DNA of 64,000 nucleotides from Pelagimonas sp050633425 (GCF_050633425.1 NZ_JBOEGM010000008.1:434001-498000), one strand, 5' to 3'; numbered from the stretch's first letter, positions 41,058 to 50,498 are shown. Notes: generated from the sequence alone by a model not told the origin. Translations and numbers: made by a program.

Positions 41058-42470
41058 ATGGATACAATTCAGCGATCATATGAATCCCAAAGCGATGGCC
41101 CCAAGTATCGGGCCGTTGCAAATGCTATCCGACAGTCAATCTCAGACGGGGCTTTGGCGATCGACGAAAAGCTACCGCCCGTGCGCGATTTGGCGTGGCG
41201 TTTGCAAATCACACCGGGCACCGTGGCGCGGGCCTATACTTTGCTGGTCGAAGAGGGGGCCCTATACGCCGAAGTCGGGCGCGGCACCTTCGTTGCCAAA
41301 CCGACCCGGGTTGCCGCCTTGCGTGATGTGCATCGTGACCGCCAGTTTCAACGCCACGTTGATCCAATCGAAACCGGAACCGTTAGTATGTTCGCCCCCA
41401 AACTTCCCAATCTGGGGCAGGCGGGGTTGATCCATGACAGTTTCGCCCGGATGAGCCAGCGGCCCGAAGCTGAGTTGCTGTCCTATCCGGGGCGCAGCTT
41501 GTCGCTTGGTGCGCAAAAAGCCTCGCTGCGGTGGTTGTCGGGGGTCGAATTGGGGCCGGTGAACGAACAGGATTTGATTCTGTCACACGGCAGTCAAAAC
41601 GGGATCGTGTTAATCCTACAGGCCGTTCTCAAAGGGGCCAATCCGGTCATTTTGGTCGAAGAACTGTCCTATCCTGGGTTCCGCCGAGCTGCACAATTGA
41701 TGCGCGCCGAGGTGGTGGCGGTGCCGATGGATGATCACGGCGTTATTCCTGCCGAACTGAACCGATTGGCGCGAAAACACAACGCGCAGGTGTTTTGTAC
41801 CTGTCCCGAGGTGCACAATCCGACCAATTTGGTCACACCAGCCTCCCGCCGTCGAGAAATTGCCGAGGTCGCCAAAGCGACAGGGCTGCATATCATTCAA
41901 GATGAATCCTATCAGCTCAGGCAACCCAGTGCGCCAAGCTATCGCGCGCTTGTGCCGGAAACCGGATGGTACGTCACATCGATCTCAAAGTCGCTGACAC
42001 CCGCATTGCGTGTCGGCTTTGTCTTTGCCCCAAAACCGAATCGATCCGCGGTGCGCCAAGCGGCAGAGCATGGGTTTTTCGGTCTCGCAACGCCTCTGAC
42101 CTTTGTGATCGAAGACATTCTCAGCCGTCCAGAAACCCAAGTTATGGCAGATGAAATCAGGGCAACCCTGCGCAATTATATCCATGCAGCCGTCAATGCG
42201 CTTGGCGGCTATAAAATAAGCTGGCATCCAGAGGTGCCATACATTTGGCTGTGTTTGCCCGAGGGCTGGCGCGCCTCGGCGTTTGCCCAAGCGGCCGAAG
42301 CCCATGGCGCTCAGGTTCGAACCGCTGAGGATTTTGTTCCGCGCAATGGCTTTGCCCCTCATGCGGTGCGTTTGTCGATCAATGCCGAAGTGTCGCTGGC
42401 CAGCTACGAATCCGCTCTTGCGCGGCTTCGGGAGCTTTTGGATCATCCGCCAGAAGCGATCATGGTTTAA
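41058..42470 (+). CDS. MocR-type PLP-dependent transcriptional regulator
   Basis: 470 residues: an N-terminal GntR winged helix (KYRAVANAIRQSISDGAL, LAWRLQITPGTVARAYTLL, about residues 15-85) fused to a fold-type I aminotransferase-like domain (about 120-465) with the PLP lysine in TSISKSLTPALRVGF. MocR proteins sense an amino compound or PLP and usually regulate a neighbouring gene. The ATG at 41058 removes an atypical N-terminal extension that would run through the promoter. Target gene unknown. Confidence 0.9.
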   Translation: MDTIQRSYESQSDGPKYRAVANAIRQSISDGALAIDEKLPPVRDLAWRLQITPGTVARAYTLLVEEGALYAEVGRGTFVAKPTRVAALRDVHRDRQFQRHVDPIETGTVSMFAPKLPNLGQAGLIHDSFARMSQRPEAELLSYPGRSLSLGAQKASLRWLSGVELGPVNEQDLILSHGSQNGIVLILQAVLKGANPVILVEELSYPGFRRAAQLMRAEVVAVPMDDHGVIPAELNRLARKHNAQVFCTCPEVHNPTNLVTPASRRREIAEVAKATGLHIIQDESYQLRQPSAPSYRALVPETGWYVTSISKSLTPALRVGFVFAPKPNRSAVRQAAEHGFFGLATPLTFVIEDILSRPETQVMADEIRATLRNYIHAAVNALGGYKISWHPEVPYIWLCLPEGWRASAFAQAAEAHGAQVRTAEDFVPRNGFAPHAVRLSINAEVSLASYESALARLRELLDHPPEAIMV

Positions 42471-42557
42471 GTCAAAACATAAGAGAAATATGTGGGGTAT
42501 ATAGATACCATATTTGTAAGCTATTGAAATGGAACTAAAAATACGGAAAACTTGTGA

Positions 42558-42585
42558 TTGACTGTGCTGGTGAGGCGTTTATAAC
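42558..42585 (+). promoter_or_regulatory. Sigma-70 promoter of rplM-rpsI
   Basis: TTGACT (42558-42563), 16-bp spacer, TATAAC (42580-42585), 68 bp before the rplM start. Confidence 0.65.
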
Positions 42586-42653
42586 CCGTCCATCGGATTT
42601 CGGGCCGGGCCATATGTGGCGCGGCCTTTACTAATCAGACTGGAAACAGACCC

Positions 42654-43112
42654 ATGAAAACCTTCTCTGCTACACCAGCAGATATCGAGAAGAAGTGGAT
42701 CATCATCGACGCCGAAGGCGTGGTGCTGGGCCGTCTTGCCTCGATTATTGCTATGCGCTTGCGCGGTAAGCACAAGCCATCCTTCACGCCTCACATGGAT
42801 TGTGGTGACAATGTCATCGTTATCAATGCTGAAAAAATCCAGATGACTGGTAAAAAGCGCGAAGAAAACTTCTACTGGCACACCGGCCACCCGGGCGGGA
42901 TCAAATCGCGCACCAAAGCCGAGATCCTCGAAGGCAAGCACCCTGAGCGCGTTGTCACTCAGGCGGTCAAGCGTATGCTGCCAGGCAACCGCCTTTCGCG
43001 TCAGATCATGACCAACCTGCGCGTCTATGCCGGCACCGAGCACCCCCACGAGGCCCAGAGCCCCGAAGTGCTTGACGTCAAGTCGATGAACAAGAAAAAC
43101 ACGCGGGTATAA
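42654..43112 (+). CDS. rplM: 50S ribosomal protein L13
   Basis: 152 residues. The family hallmarks WIIIDAEGVVLGRLAS near residue 15 and YWHTGHPGGIKSRT near 73 are present, with LPGNRLSRQI near 119. L13 is an early assembly protein of the large subunit. It is followed after 3 bp by rpsI, the usual pairing in bacteria. Confidence 0.97.
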   Translation: MKTFSATPADIEKKWIIIDAEGVVLGRLASIIAMRLRGKHKPSFTPHMDCGDNVIVINAEKIQMTGKKREENFYWHTGHPGGIKSRTKAEILEGKHPERVVTQAVKRMLPGNRLSRQIMTNLRVYAGTEHPHEAQSPEVLDVKSMNKKNTRV

Positions 43113-43115
43113 ACC

Positions 43116-43604
43116 ATGTCAGATCAGATCAATTCCTTGGAAGAGCTGGCCGGTGTTGCAGGTGTCGAAACCGCAGAAGCCGAAGTTGTTGCTCCTCGTG
43201 AGCCTGTTCGTGACGAACTGGGCCGCTCTTATGCCACTGGTAAACGTAAAGACGCGGTTGCCCGTGTTTGGATCAAGCCAGGTTCCGGTAAAGTCACCGT
43301 AAACGGCCGCGACATGGACAAGTATTTTGCCCGTCCGGTTCTGCAGATGATCCTGCGCCAGCCGTTCACTGTTGCCGGTCGCGAAGGCGAATTCGACGTT
43401 TATGCAACCGTCAAAGGTGGTGGCCTCTCAGGTCAGGCCGGCGCGGTTAAGCACGGCATTTCCAAAGCCCTGCAACTGTACGAACCCTCCTTGCGCGGCG
43501 CGCTGAAAGCGGCAGGCTTCCTGACCCGCGACAGCCGTGTTGTTGAGCGTAAGAAGTACGGTAAGCGCAAAGCGCGTCGTTCGTTCCAGTTCTCCAAGCG
43601 TTAA
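43116..43604 (+). CDS. rpsI: 30S ribosomal protein S9
   Basis: 162 residues, with the S9 core (YATGKRKDAVARVWIKPGSG onward; VKGGGLSGQAGAVKHGISKAL) and the conserved C-terminal RKKYGKRKARRSFQFSKR tail that reaches the P-site tRNA. An acidic N-terminal extension of about 35 residues precedes the core, common in alphaproteobacteria. Second gene of rplM-rpsI, ended by a terminator. Confidence 0.97.
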   Translation: MSDQINSLEELAGVAGVETAEAEVVAPREPVRDELGRSYATGKRKDAVARVWIKPGSGKVTVNGRDMDKYFARPVLQMILRQPFTVAGREGEFDVYATVKGGGLSGQAGAVKHGISKALQLYEPSLRGALKAAGFLTRDSRVVERKKYGKRKARRSFQFSKR

Positions 43605-43629
43605 TTTTGGCCCTTGGCCAGAAATTGCG

Positions 43630-43658
43630 AAAGGGCCCGTGATTCACGGGCCCTTTTC
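43630..43658 (+). terminator. Terminator of rplM-rpsI
   Basis: AAAGGGCCCGTGA / TCACGGGCCCTTT arms around a very short centre, followed by TTCTT. Confidence 0.85.
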
Positions 43659-43768
43659 TTATGTGGCCTTTCGTTTTGGCGAGGTCGGTCTGTGGTTTTC
43701 TTTTGAGGCCAAAGGGGTTAAGTCAGCTGAGCCGCCCCAGTCATTCTCGCGCGAGGAAGCCGTCCCAG

Positions 43769-44722
43769 ATGTCCGATCACTCTATCAATTTGGAACTGGT
43801 CTATCTCTCTAGGCAAAAGAATTACGGCAGTGTCGAGCTGCGGGTATTTCAACTGGCCAAGATTATCGAGCAACACACCAAAGGGGCTGTGTCGGTCAAG
43901 CTGGTCACATTCCCGTCTAAATGGCGGATTCGTCAGTTGATTTGGGCCATGACGCGGCCTAAGGGCTCGGTCCTGCTGTTTTCTAAATCCTGTTTGAAAG
44001 TGTTGAAACCGTCCATCTTGGCGCTGTGCAAAAGGCGCGGCTGTCAGACGATCATGGATTATGTGGACGGGGATTTGGACAATGCCCGCGACCTTGCGCC
44101 GGACATTCATCTGGCCTGCTCCTTTGAGGCGAAAGAAGAGCTAGAGCGGATCATCTCAGAAAAGAATGTGGGTGTCGGCGAAAACGTAGGGCTTCTGCAT
44201 CATAACACCGACACGCGCCTCGAGCACGCCCGGGTCAAGCCAGCGAAACGCCTTTCACCAGCCTATATCGGCGATCTGGCCAATACCGTTCACGGGGCCG
44301 AGTTGGACGGGCTTATTCGCTATGTCCCGTTTGAGCGCGCGACCGAGATTTCTGATGTTGAAAAAGTCATCGAGGATACGAATTTCCACATCTGCGTACG
44401 CAACCCGAATGCAAAATATAAGGGCAATGTCCGCAAACCCTTTACCAAAGGGTTTCTTGCTGCCCATGTTGGCGCGCCGGTTCTCGCTTGGCGGTGCGAT
44501 GTTGAGGCGCATAGTTTCCTAGGCGAGGATTATCCATTCTACGTGGACGAGCCGACGCCGGAGGCAATCGTCAAAACCATTGATTTAGCAAGGCAAAGCT
44601 TTGGCGGCCCGGTTTGGGCGCGCGCGCTTGATCGTATGGAAGAGATCCGCCAGCACGTGAGTAATCAGCAAATCGCGATGAGCCTGGTCGCTTTGTTGGC
44701 CAAGGATGAGTATCGGGATTAA
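43769..44722 (+). CDS. Hypothetical protein, possible GT-B glycosyltransferase
   Basis: 317 residues, no signal peptide or membrane helix. I do not recognise a named family. The N-terminal half reads like a GT-B donor-domain-less Rossmann region (NYGSVELRVFQLAKIIEQ), and the C-terminal half has KPFTKGFLAAHVGAPVLAW followed by YPFYVDEPTPEAI, a pattern seen at the nucleotide-sugar site of family 4-type glycosyltransferases. The ATG at 43769 has AGGAAG upstream; an earlier in-frame start would overlap the rpsI terminator. Convergent with and overlapping a TetR gene by 4 bp. Confidence 0.6.
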   Translation: MSDHSINLELVYLSRQKNYGSVELRVFQLAKIIEQHTKGAVSVKLVTFPSKWRIRQLIWAMTRPKGSVLLFSKSCLKVLKPSILALCKRRGCQTIMDYVDGDLDNARDLAPDIHLACSFEAKEELERIISEKNVGVGENVGLLHHNTDTRLEHARVKPAKRLSPAYIGDLANTVHGAELDGLIRYVPFERATEISDVEKVIEDTNFHICVRNPNAKYKGNVRKPFTKGFLAAHVGAPVLAWRCDVEAHSFLGEDYPFYVDEPTPEAIVKTIDLARQSFGGPVWARALDRMEEIRQHVSNQQIAMSLVALLAKDEYRD

Positions 44723-45336
44723 CTATCTGGCTCGATCAGTCCAAGCCCACGCAGATAGACGCCGATGCCTGTCTCAAGCAGATCTTCGGGGGGAAACGGG
44801 GCCTGGGTGCCGGGGGAATTTCTGGCGAAAAGCTCGACAACGCCGTGGCTCATCGCCCATATATGAGCAGAGAACATCGCCGGGGGCGGGCGTTTTTCGG
44901 GTGGAATATGCTCTGACAGTTCGGTGGCGGCCCGTTCCAAAACGCCACGAGCCTTGGCAGACACCGCAGCCAATTCTGGCGAATGCTGAACGCTGATGCC
45001 GCTTTCAAACATCGCAATATAGTGACCGGGATATCGGCGGGCAAAGGCTAAATAAGCGCGTCCGGTTGCTTCAAACGCGGCCAAAGCCGAAGGTTGGCCG
45101 CTGTCATAGGCGAATTTCATTACATCGGCGAAGATCTCATAGCCCTGACGCGCCGCCTCAGCGATCAAATCTTCACGGCCTGCGAAATGGCGGTATACGG
45201 CCGCCGGTGTGACGCCGGCCTGTTTGGCCGCTTCGGATAGGGTGAAGCCTGTTGGCCCCTTGGTTTCGATCAGGGTCAAAGCGGATTCAACAAGCGCCTG
45301 TCTGAGATTTCCGTGATGATATCCGCGCTTAGACAT
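44719..45336 (-). CDS. TetR/AcrR family transcriptional regulator
   Basis: 205 residues. N-terminal TetR helix-turn-helix (GFTLSEAAKQAGVTPAAVYRHFAGREDL, about residues 30-57) and a helical ligand-binding domain with a C-terminal TetR-C region (SHGVVELFARNSPG). Such regulators usually repress efflux or fatty-acid genes in response to a small molecule. Its target is not obvious; ppk2 and metA lie upstream on the same strand. It overlaps the end of the possible glycosyltransferase gene. Confidence 0.9.
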   Translation of the reverse strand: MSKRGYHHGNLRQALVESALTLIETKGPTGFTLSEAAKQAGVTPAAVYRHFAGREDLIAEAARQGYEIFADVMKFAYDSGQPSALAAFEATGRAYLAFARRYPGHYIAMFESGISVQHSPELAAVSAKARGVLERAATELSEHIPPEKRPPPAMFSAHIWAMSHGVVELFARNSPGTQAPFPPEDLLETGIGVYLRGLGLIEPDS

Positions 45337-45360
45337 TGATCTTAATGTTCCACATCATCG

Positions 45361-46230
45361 TCATGCACCCCAAATATCCGGTCCGCCACAGATTTTGGGA
45401 TCACGCTTTCCAACTGATTTTTGATCTTTGCGGGCATAGTCGATTTGGTTCAGAACGTGGCGAATAGCCTCAAGGCGCGCGCGTTTTTTGTCGTCTGAGC
45501 GGATCACCGTCCAGGGGGCGGTTTCTGAATGGCTGCGCTCAAGCGTTTCTTTGATGGCGTCTGAATATGCATCCCATTTCTTCAGACCTTCGACATCAAT
45601 CCAACTGAGTTTCCACTGTTTGAGCGGATCGCTCTCCCGTTTTAGAAATCTACGCAATTGCTCAGCCCGGCCGACGTTGAGCCAGAACTTAAAGACAAGA
45701 ATACCTTCATCAACCAGCATGTTTTCAAAGTCATTCACTTGCGCGAAGAAATGCTCGCGTTGCTTTGGCTTGCAAAAACCAAAAACATGCTCAACAACTC
45801 CGCGATTGTACCAGCTGCGGTCGAAGAAGACGATTTCACCACCTGATGGCAGGTGGTCGACGTACCGCTGGAAATACCACTGAGTGCTTTCGGTCTCGGT
45901 TGGTTTTGAAAGGGCGACCACACGGGCTCCGCGCGGATTTAGATTCATTCGAAATCGACTGATCGTGCCGCCCTTGCCGGCAGCGTCGCGCCCTTCAAAA
46001 ACCACGGCGATGCGGGCGCCACTTGCCTTGGCCCATGCCTGCAACTTGACCAATTCAATCTGCAACGCATCCATTTCGCGCTCATATTCTTTGCGCTTCA
46101 TCTGGTTTTCATACGGGTAGGTCGCGTCCAAGATGTCGTCTTTATCAGCAGCCGAAATCGCTGCCTGAACAGCTGACGGCGCTGCATCCTTTGAAAAGGC
46201 TGAGATGGCTCCATCGAATGGGAGGGTCAT
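45361..46230 (-). CDS. ppk2: Polyphosphate kinase 2
   Basis: 289-residue PPK2 that transfers phosphate between polyphosphate and nucleotides. Single-domain form with P-loop FEGRDAAGKGGTISRF (near 79-94), a lid region, and DRSWYNRGVVEHVFGF (near 138-153), the Walker B region of the family. GGAGCAG precedes the ATG. The specific nucleotide preference cannot be read from sequence. Lies between TetR and metA on the minus strand. Confidence 0.93.
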   Translation of the reverse strand: MTLPFDGAISAFSKDAAPSAVQAAISAADKDDILDATYPYENQMKRKEYEREMDALQIELVKLQAWAKASGARIAVVFEGRDAAGKGGTISRFRMNLNPRGARVVALSKPTETESTQWYFQRYVDHLPSGGEIVFFDRSWYNRGVVEHVFGFCKPKQREHFFAQVNDFENMLVDEGILVFKFWLNVGRAEQLRRFLKRESDPLKQWKLSWIDVEGLKKWDAYSDAIKETLERSHSETAPWTVIRSDDKKRARLEAIRHVLNQIDYARKDQKSVGKRDPKICGGPDIWGA

Positions 46231-46296
46231 AACTGCTCCTTGTTATATCTGCCGTTCACTATGTGATGTTAAGCGGATTAACGCAAATCGTGCAGC

Positions 46297-47247
46297 TCAC
46301 GCCCCGGATGATCGGCGATCTTTCGTTTTCTTCCCGATATCTGACATTTGGTACGGTGTGGTCTGATAAATTTCGTTGATCCAGTTGCCATATAAAAGAT
46401 GTGCATGACTGCGCCACCTGTTCTGAGGGTCTCGGCTTGGATCGTCCTCAGGATAATAATTGGCAGGTACATTTATCGGCTTGTCCGCAGCAATGTCGCG
46501 ATCATATTCCTCTTTTAACGTACCGCTGTCGTATTCCAGATGGTTGAAAATATAGAGCGCCCGATGCTCAGGATCCTCTACCAGACAGGGGCCGGTCTCT
46601 TCGGAATCGATTAGGATCGGAAGCCCCGCTTGGGCGATTTCATCACGCCGCAATTCGGTCCAGCGCGATACGGGAATAACCATATCATCCGAAAATCCGC
46701 GCAGGTAAGGAGACGCTGGCGAGTTGTTGCGATGGCGAATGCACCCAAAGGCCTTGGCATCAAGGTCATGTTTAGCGACACCATGGAAATGGTTAAGCAT
46801 CGCCATTCCGCCCCAACACACGCCAAACGTCGACAGGACATGGGTCTGTGTCCAGTTAAAGACCTGCTTTAACTCTTCCCAGTAAGTTACTTCTTCGAAA
46901 GGCATATGTTCAATCGGCGCACCGGTGATGATCAGCCCGTCGAACTTTTCACCTGTTGCCAGTACTTCGGAAAACGGGCGGTAAAACGCTTCCATATGCT
47001 CAGCGGCAGTGTTGCGTGTTTGGTGTTCGCTCATCCGGATCAGCGATAGCTCGATCTGCAAGGGGGTAGCCCCGATCAAACGCGCGAATTGGTTCTCGGT
47101 CTGAATTTTCTTGGGCATCAGGTTCAACAGACCGATACGCAAAGGGCGAATATCCTGCCGCGAGGCTGCGTCCTCGGACATGACCATCACGCCTTCGTTC
47201 GTGAGAACGTCAAAGGCGGGCAAGTCAGAGGGCAGTTTAATGGGCAT
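46297..47247 (-). CDS. metA: Homoserine O-acetyltransferase (MetA family, predicted acetyl specificity)
   Basis: 316-residue MetA that activates homoserine for methionine biosynthesis. Catalytic Cys144 in FGVCWGGMAM, and the His/Glu pair in NHLEYD. At the residue known to set acyl specificity the sequence is TGAPIEHM (Glu113), whereas E. coli succinyltransferase has Gly there; Glu is the acetyl-CoA type. So it is more likely to make O-acetylhomoserine despite belonging to the family often annotated as succinyltransferase. AGGAAG precedes the ATG. Confidence 0.92.
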   Translation of the reverse strand: MPIKLPSDLPAFDVLTNEGVMVMSEDAASRQDIRPLRIGLLNLMPKKIQTENQFARLIGATPLQIELSLIRMSEHQTRNTAAEHMEAFYRPFSEVLATGEKFDGLIITGAPIEHMPFEEVTYWEELKQVFNWTQTHVLSTFGVCWGGMAMLNHFHGVAKHDLDAKAFGCIRHRNNSPASPYLRGFSDDMVIPVSRWTELRRDEIAQAGLPILIDSEETGPCLVEDPEHRALYIFNHLEYDSGTLKEEYDRDIAADKPINVPANYYPEDDPSRDPQNRWRSHAHLLYGNWINEIYQTTPYQMSDIGKKTKDRRSSGA

Positions 47248-47307
47248 GGTTTCTTCCTATGAAAACGAGAGCTTTAGATAAGCGAGGGTAGGGTGGTGAA
47301 CAAGGTG

Positions 47308-48171
47308 CTAGTCCGTTTTTGCTATGGCGGCACCAATGACTGAGGTAAAATCCTTGGCATCGCGAAGTGTCGCTATGTCTGAGGCATCGACTGTTATGCC
47401 CCAGTTTTTCGCCATTGATGAATACAAGGGGGCGCGATGTGCCAAAGCTTTGGCATAGGTCCACCTGATAAACGCATCCGGGTCAACATCCGCCTCATTT
47501 AGGGCGTTTTGCGCAAGATATTCCGCCCATGCAGACTGCAAAAACGCAGGCTGATAAGCCATTGGCTTGGGATCTTTGTCAAAACGTTTGATCAACTCAT
47601 CGGTATGCTCGTCGCTTCCCTTGATCCACACCATCAGGGACTGCTCAGACAAAGCAGTCAGGATCGGATCTTTGGGATCTTCTGGATTTACCCACTCACA
47701 GATTGAACCACCGGTGTCGCAGACAAAATGTGGGTAGCCATAGAGCGCCTCGGCGCGTGAGATGAAGTATTCCGTATCGAGGAGCGCTTGGCGTTCCGCG
47801 CGTTCAAACTGGGCCTGACGGCGGCGATATTCTTCGATTTCCAGACCGCCACGATCCGGGCTTCCGGGTTTTCCCAAATAGGCCGAAACAGGGGTCAGGT
47901 TATTAAAGCTGATATTTGATCCGATATAGATGGAGTCTGACATCAACAGGTCGCGCAAAAACGGGTTTTTCATCGCTTCGCGTTTGGCATTATCGGCGAT
48001 GTATTCGCCCATATAACGGGTGCCGATGCGATAATCGATCGAATAGTGGAACCAATCCCCACTGTCGCGCAGCATGTTTGAAACCGTGGTTTTCCCAAGA
48101 CCGGACATTGCAAAAATGACCACGCGTTTTTGCGCGGCATTCGACCATTCTTGTTCTGTGTTATATCGCAT
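47308..48171 (-). CDS. P-loop ATPase/kinase-like protein of unknown function
   Basis: 287 residues. A Walker A-type loop, VIFAMSGLGKTTVSNML, lies near residues 18-34, followed by HYSIDYRIGTRYMGEYI. The rest has many conserved-looking charged and aromatic residues (FVCDTGGSICEWVNPEDPKDP). The fold is likely a P-loop kinase or ATPase, but I do not recognise a characterised family. No signal peptide or membrane segment. The ATG at 48171 is two codons after another in-frame ATG. Between metA and an EamA transporter. Confidence 0.65.
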   Translation of the reverse strand: MRYNTEQEWSNAAQKRVVIFAMSGLGKTTVSNMLRDSGDWFHYSIDYRIGTRYMGEYIADNAKREAMKNPFLRDLLMSDSIYIGSNISFNNLTPVSAYLGKPGSPDRGGLEIEEYRRRQAQFERAERQALLDTEYFISRAEALYGYPHFVCDTGGSICEWVNPEDPKDPILTALSEQSLMVWIKGSDEHTDELIKRFDKDPKPMAYQPAFLQSAWAEYLAQNALNEADVDPDAFIRWTYAKALAHRAPLYSSMAKNWGITVDASDIATLRDAKDFTSVIGAAIAKTD

Positions 48172-48226
48172 TCTCAACCCCTTGCGACCTGTCTGCCTTC
48201 TGACCTACGCGCCAAAGGCAGTAAGG

Positions 48227-49132
48227 TCAAACCATGCGTTTGCGACGGGTCAAACGAGGGTCCAAGATGGCCAAGCCAAGCGCGAGCAGGGCAAAACCTA
48301 AATAGGCTGACGGCATGAGGTTTTCCCCGCGAACAAGTGCGCCTAAAACGATGGCCACTGGCGGAATAAGAAGTGTCACCAACAACAAATTTCCCGCACC
48401 AGCGAGCGCTAAGACTTTGTAATACAGAAGATAAGCTGCAGCCGTGGCAATCAACGCAAAATACAACACGCCCATCCAAGTGGACACCGCCAAGTCAACA
48501 GATGGGACGCCTTCGAATATCAACATGAGCGGGGTCATCATGATGCTAGAGGCGGTCAACATGCCCGCGCTGGCATGCAAGGCTGAGAGGCCACCTAGAC
48601 GCAACCGTCCCCAGGCTCCGGCAAGGGCGTAGCTGAATGTTCCTGCAATAACAGCAAATTGCGCGGTTGAGGTGATGTCAAACGTTAAGAGATTTGACGG
48701 CCCAATGGCAACCACGACACCGATAAAACCAACGCCCACCCCCAGAGTCTTGCGGAGAGTTAGCTTTTCGTCAGCAAAGACCAACGCTGCAACCAGCACC
48801 CCAAAAATGGCGGTTGATGCATTCAGAATGGAGGTCAGACCAGTCTCAATGTACAATTGCCCCCACGCCATTAAGCAAAATGGTATGACGTTGTTGAGCA
48901 AGCCCATGCCCCCAAAGCCGATCCAAAGCGTTGACGAAATCTTTGGAACATCGTGTCTAGCCAGCATGACAAGCCACAAAAACACGGCGGCGATGCTGGT
49001 GCGATAGAAAACTGAGGTCAGGGGGCCAATTTCATCCAGCGCGGTTCGGATGGCCAGAAAACTGCCGCCCCAAATAGCCGCCAGTAAGAGTAATGCGCCC
49101 CATGTGTAGGGGGTGAGTTGTGTTTGCGTCAT
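48227..49132 (-). CDS. EamA/DMT family transporter 1
   Basis: 301 residues with ten hydrophobic helices in two EamA repeats (WGALLLLAAIWGGSFLAIR, and GTFSYALAGAWGRL onward). Drug/metabolite transporters move amino acids, nucleotides or other small molecules across the inner membrane; the substrate is not predictable. The ATG at 49132 is chosen because the upstream extension is charged and atypical. The ribosome-binding site is weak. Separated from fadL by a terminator. Confidence 0.88.
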   Translation of the reverse strand: MTQTQLTPYTWGALLLLAAIWGGSFLAIRTALDEIGPLTSVFYRTSIAAVFLWLVMLARHDVPKISSTLWIGFGGMGLLNNVIPFCLMAWGQLYIETGLTSILNASTAIFGVLVAALVFADEKLTLRKTLGVGVGFIGVVVAIGPSNLLTFDITSTAQFAVIAGTFSYALAGAWGRLRLGGLSALHASAGMLTASSIMMTPLMLIFEGVPSVDLAVSTWMGVLYFALIATAAAYLLYYKVLALAGAGNLLLVTLLIPPVAIVLGALVRGENLMPSAYLGFALLALGLAILDPRLTRRKRMV

Positions 49133-49190
49133 AGCCAAACCGATATCGAATTTCCAGTCGATCAGGCGACCCGAAACTTGCGCTTTTCGC

Positions 49191-49223
49191 AAAGAAAAAC
49201 GCCCAGCACATGGCCGGGCGTTT
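49191..49223 (-). terminator. Terminator of the fadL-type gene
   Basis: On the minus strand AAACGCCCGGC-N5-GCTGGGCGTTT (one mismatch) runs into TTCTTT. Placed 20 bp past the fadL stop. Confidence 0.72.
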
Positions 49224-49244
49224 CCAAAAAATTTGTTGATGGAT

Positions 49245-50498
49245 TTAGAAAGAAACGGTCAATGCAAGACCAAAACCGATGGCTGAGTTGCCTTCGAATT
49301 TTGCGCCGTCCGAAACTTCCGCATCGCCAAGTTTGACATATTCCATGCCACCGCGCAGGCTCACGTTGTCTTTTGTGAACTGGCCGCCAATACCAAAGGC
49401 AATCATGCCATCAGTTGGGGCAAGACGGGACGCTTCGCCACCATGGGCTTTTTCATAGCGCACTTGTGCAAAGCCCGAGGCGTTTTCGTTAAACTTGCGG
49501 CCAACACCAATACGCCATGTGGTTGTGTCGTTTTCATAGCCAGTGATTTCTTGGCCGGTGAGGGCGTCAAAGCTATCAGGGCGCACTTCCCATTTTGACC
49601 ATTCTGTCCATTTGACGCTACCAAACACCAAAGTGTCTTTTGCTACGCCGGATTGGAAATCCAGGGTGACGGACTGAGGCATTTCAACTTCGGTCTTAGA
49701 GTTTGTATCGATACCCAAGCCCCGCAAGACTTCGTGTGTGTCAAACGTATGCGTGATGGAAGATTCCCAAGTGACACCCACGCGCAGCGCAATGTCGGGA
49801 ATCTCATAGGCGGCACCAAGAATGAAACCCCAGTCACCGGTTTTTTTGCCTTCAGCGGTGTAATCGAGAATATCCGAACCACTGTCATAAGACGCCAAAA
49901 CGAGCCCCAATGTGGCTGCATTGGTTGCTTTTTTTACATATTCGGCATGGTAGGGGCTCGATGGATCGGCACCACCAAGTGCCGCGAGTTGGGCCGCATC
50001 AGCAGTTTCTCGGGCCTGTCCATCTCGGGCACCATCAACAAAAGCAAGACCAGGAATTGTGATGTCAGCAGAGGAGGTTACGTAGCGCGCGCCCCCATAA
50101 ACCGAAACGCGATCAGTGATGCCATAGCGCAAAACTGCGGCGATTTGCTGACTGTCCCATTCGGCGGCCAAGCCGGTGTAATATTCGTCAGAGTAGGCCG
50201 CGTCCGCGCCATAAGGGGTGTTCAAAAACAAACCGAACGACATTTTTTCGCCGAAATCGCGTTTGTACACGGCGGCGAGCGATGTGTAATCATTGGCGAC
50301 ATTGCCGGAATCCTGAGAGCCTGCGCCAGTGTCAAACTTGCCGGTTACGGTTGGGTTGACCAAGCTGACTGACACGCTCGCGACATCGCCCTCTTTGAAC
50401 AGCAAGCTGTAGTCATTGGTCGCGCGTTCAATTCCACCGGCGCTTGCGATGGACGCCGTCATTGCGACCGCGCTCGCGGTCATGAGTGTCTTTTTCAT
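49245..50498 (-). CDS. OmpP1/FadL family outer-membrane transporter
   Basis: 417 residues: Sec signal peptide (MKKTLMTASAVAMTASIASA-G), an N-terminal hatch region (GGIERATNDYSLLFKEGD), and a series of amphipathic strands forming a beta-barrel. FadL family proteins admit long-chain fatty acids and other hydrophobic molecules across the outer membrane. The ATG at 50498 has GAGGGA seven bases upstream. Loosely grouped with two EamA transporters, without evidence of a shared substrate. Confidence 0.9.
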   Translation of the reverse strand: MKKTLMTASAVAMTASIASAGGIERATNDYSLLFKEGDVASVSVSLVNPTVTGKFDTGAGSQDSGNVANDYTSLAAVYKRDFGEKMSFGLFLNTPYGADAAYSDEYYTGLAAEWDSQQIAAVLRYGITDRVSVYGGARYVTSSADITIPGLAFVDGARDGQARETADAAQLAALGGADPSSPYHAEYVKKATNAATLGLVLASYDSGSDILDYTAEGKKTGDWGFILGAAYEIPDIALRVGVTWESSITHTFDTHEVLRGLGIDTNSKTEVEMPQSVTLDFQSGVAKDTLVFGSVKWTEWSKWEVRPDSFDALTGQEITGYENDTTTWRIGVGRKFNENASGFAQVRYEKAHGGEASRLAPTDGMIAFGIGGQFTKDNVSLRGGMEYVKLGDAEVSDGAKFEGNSAIGFGLALTVSF

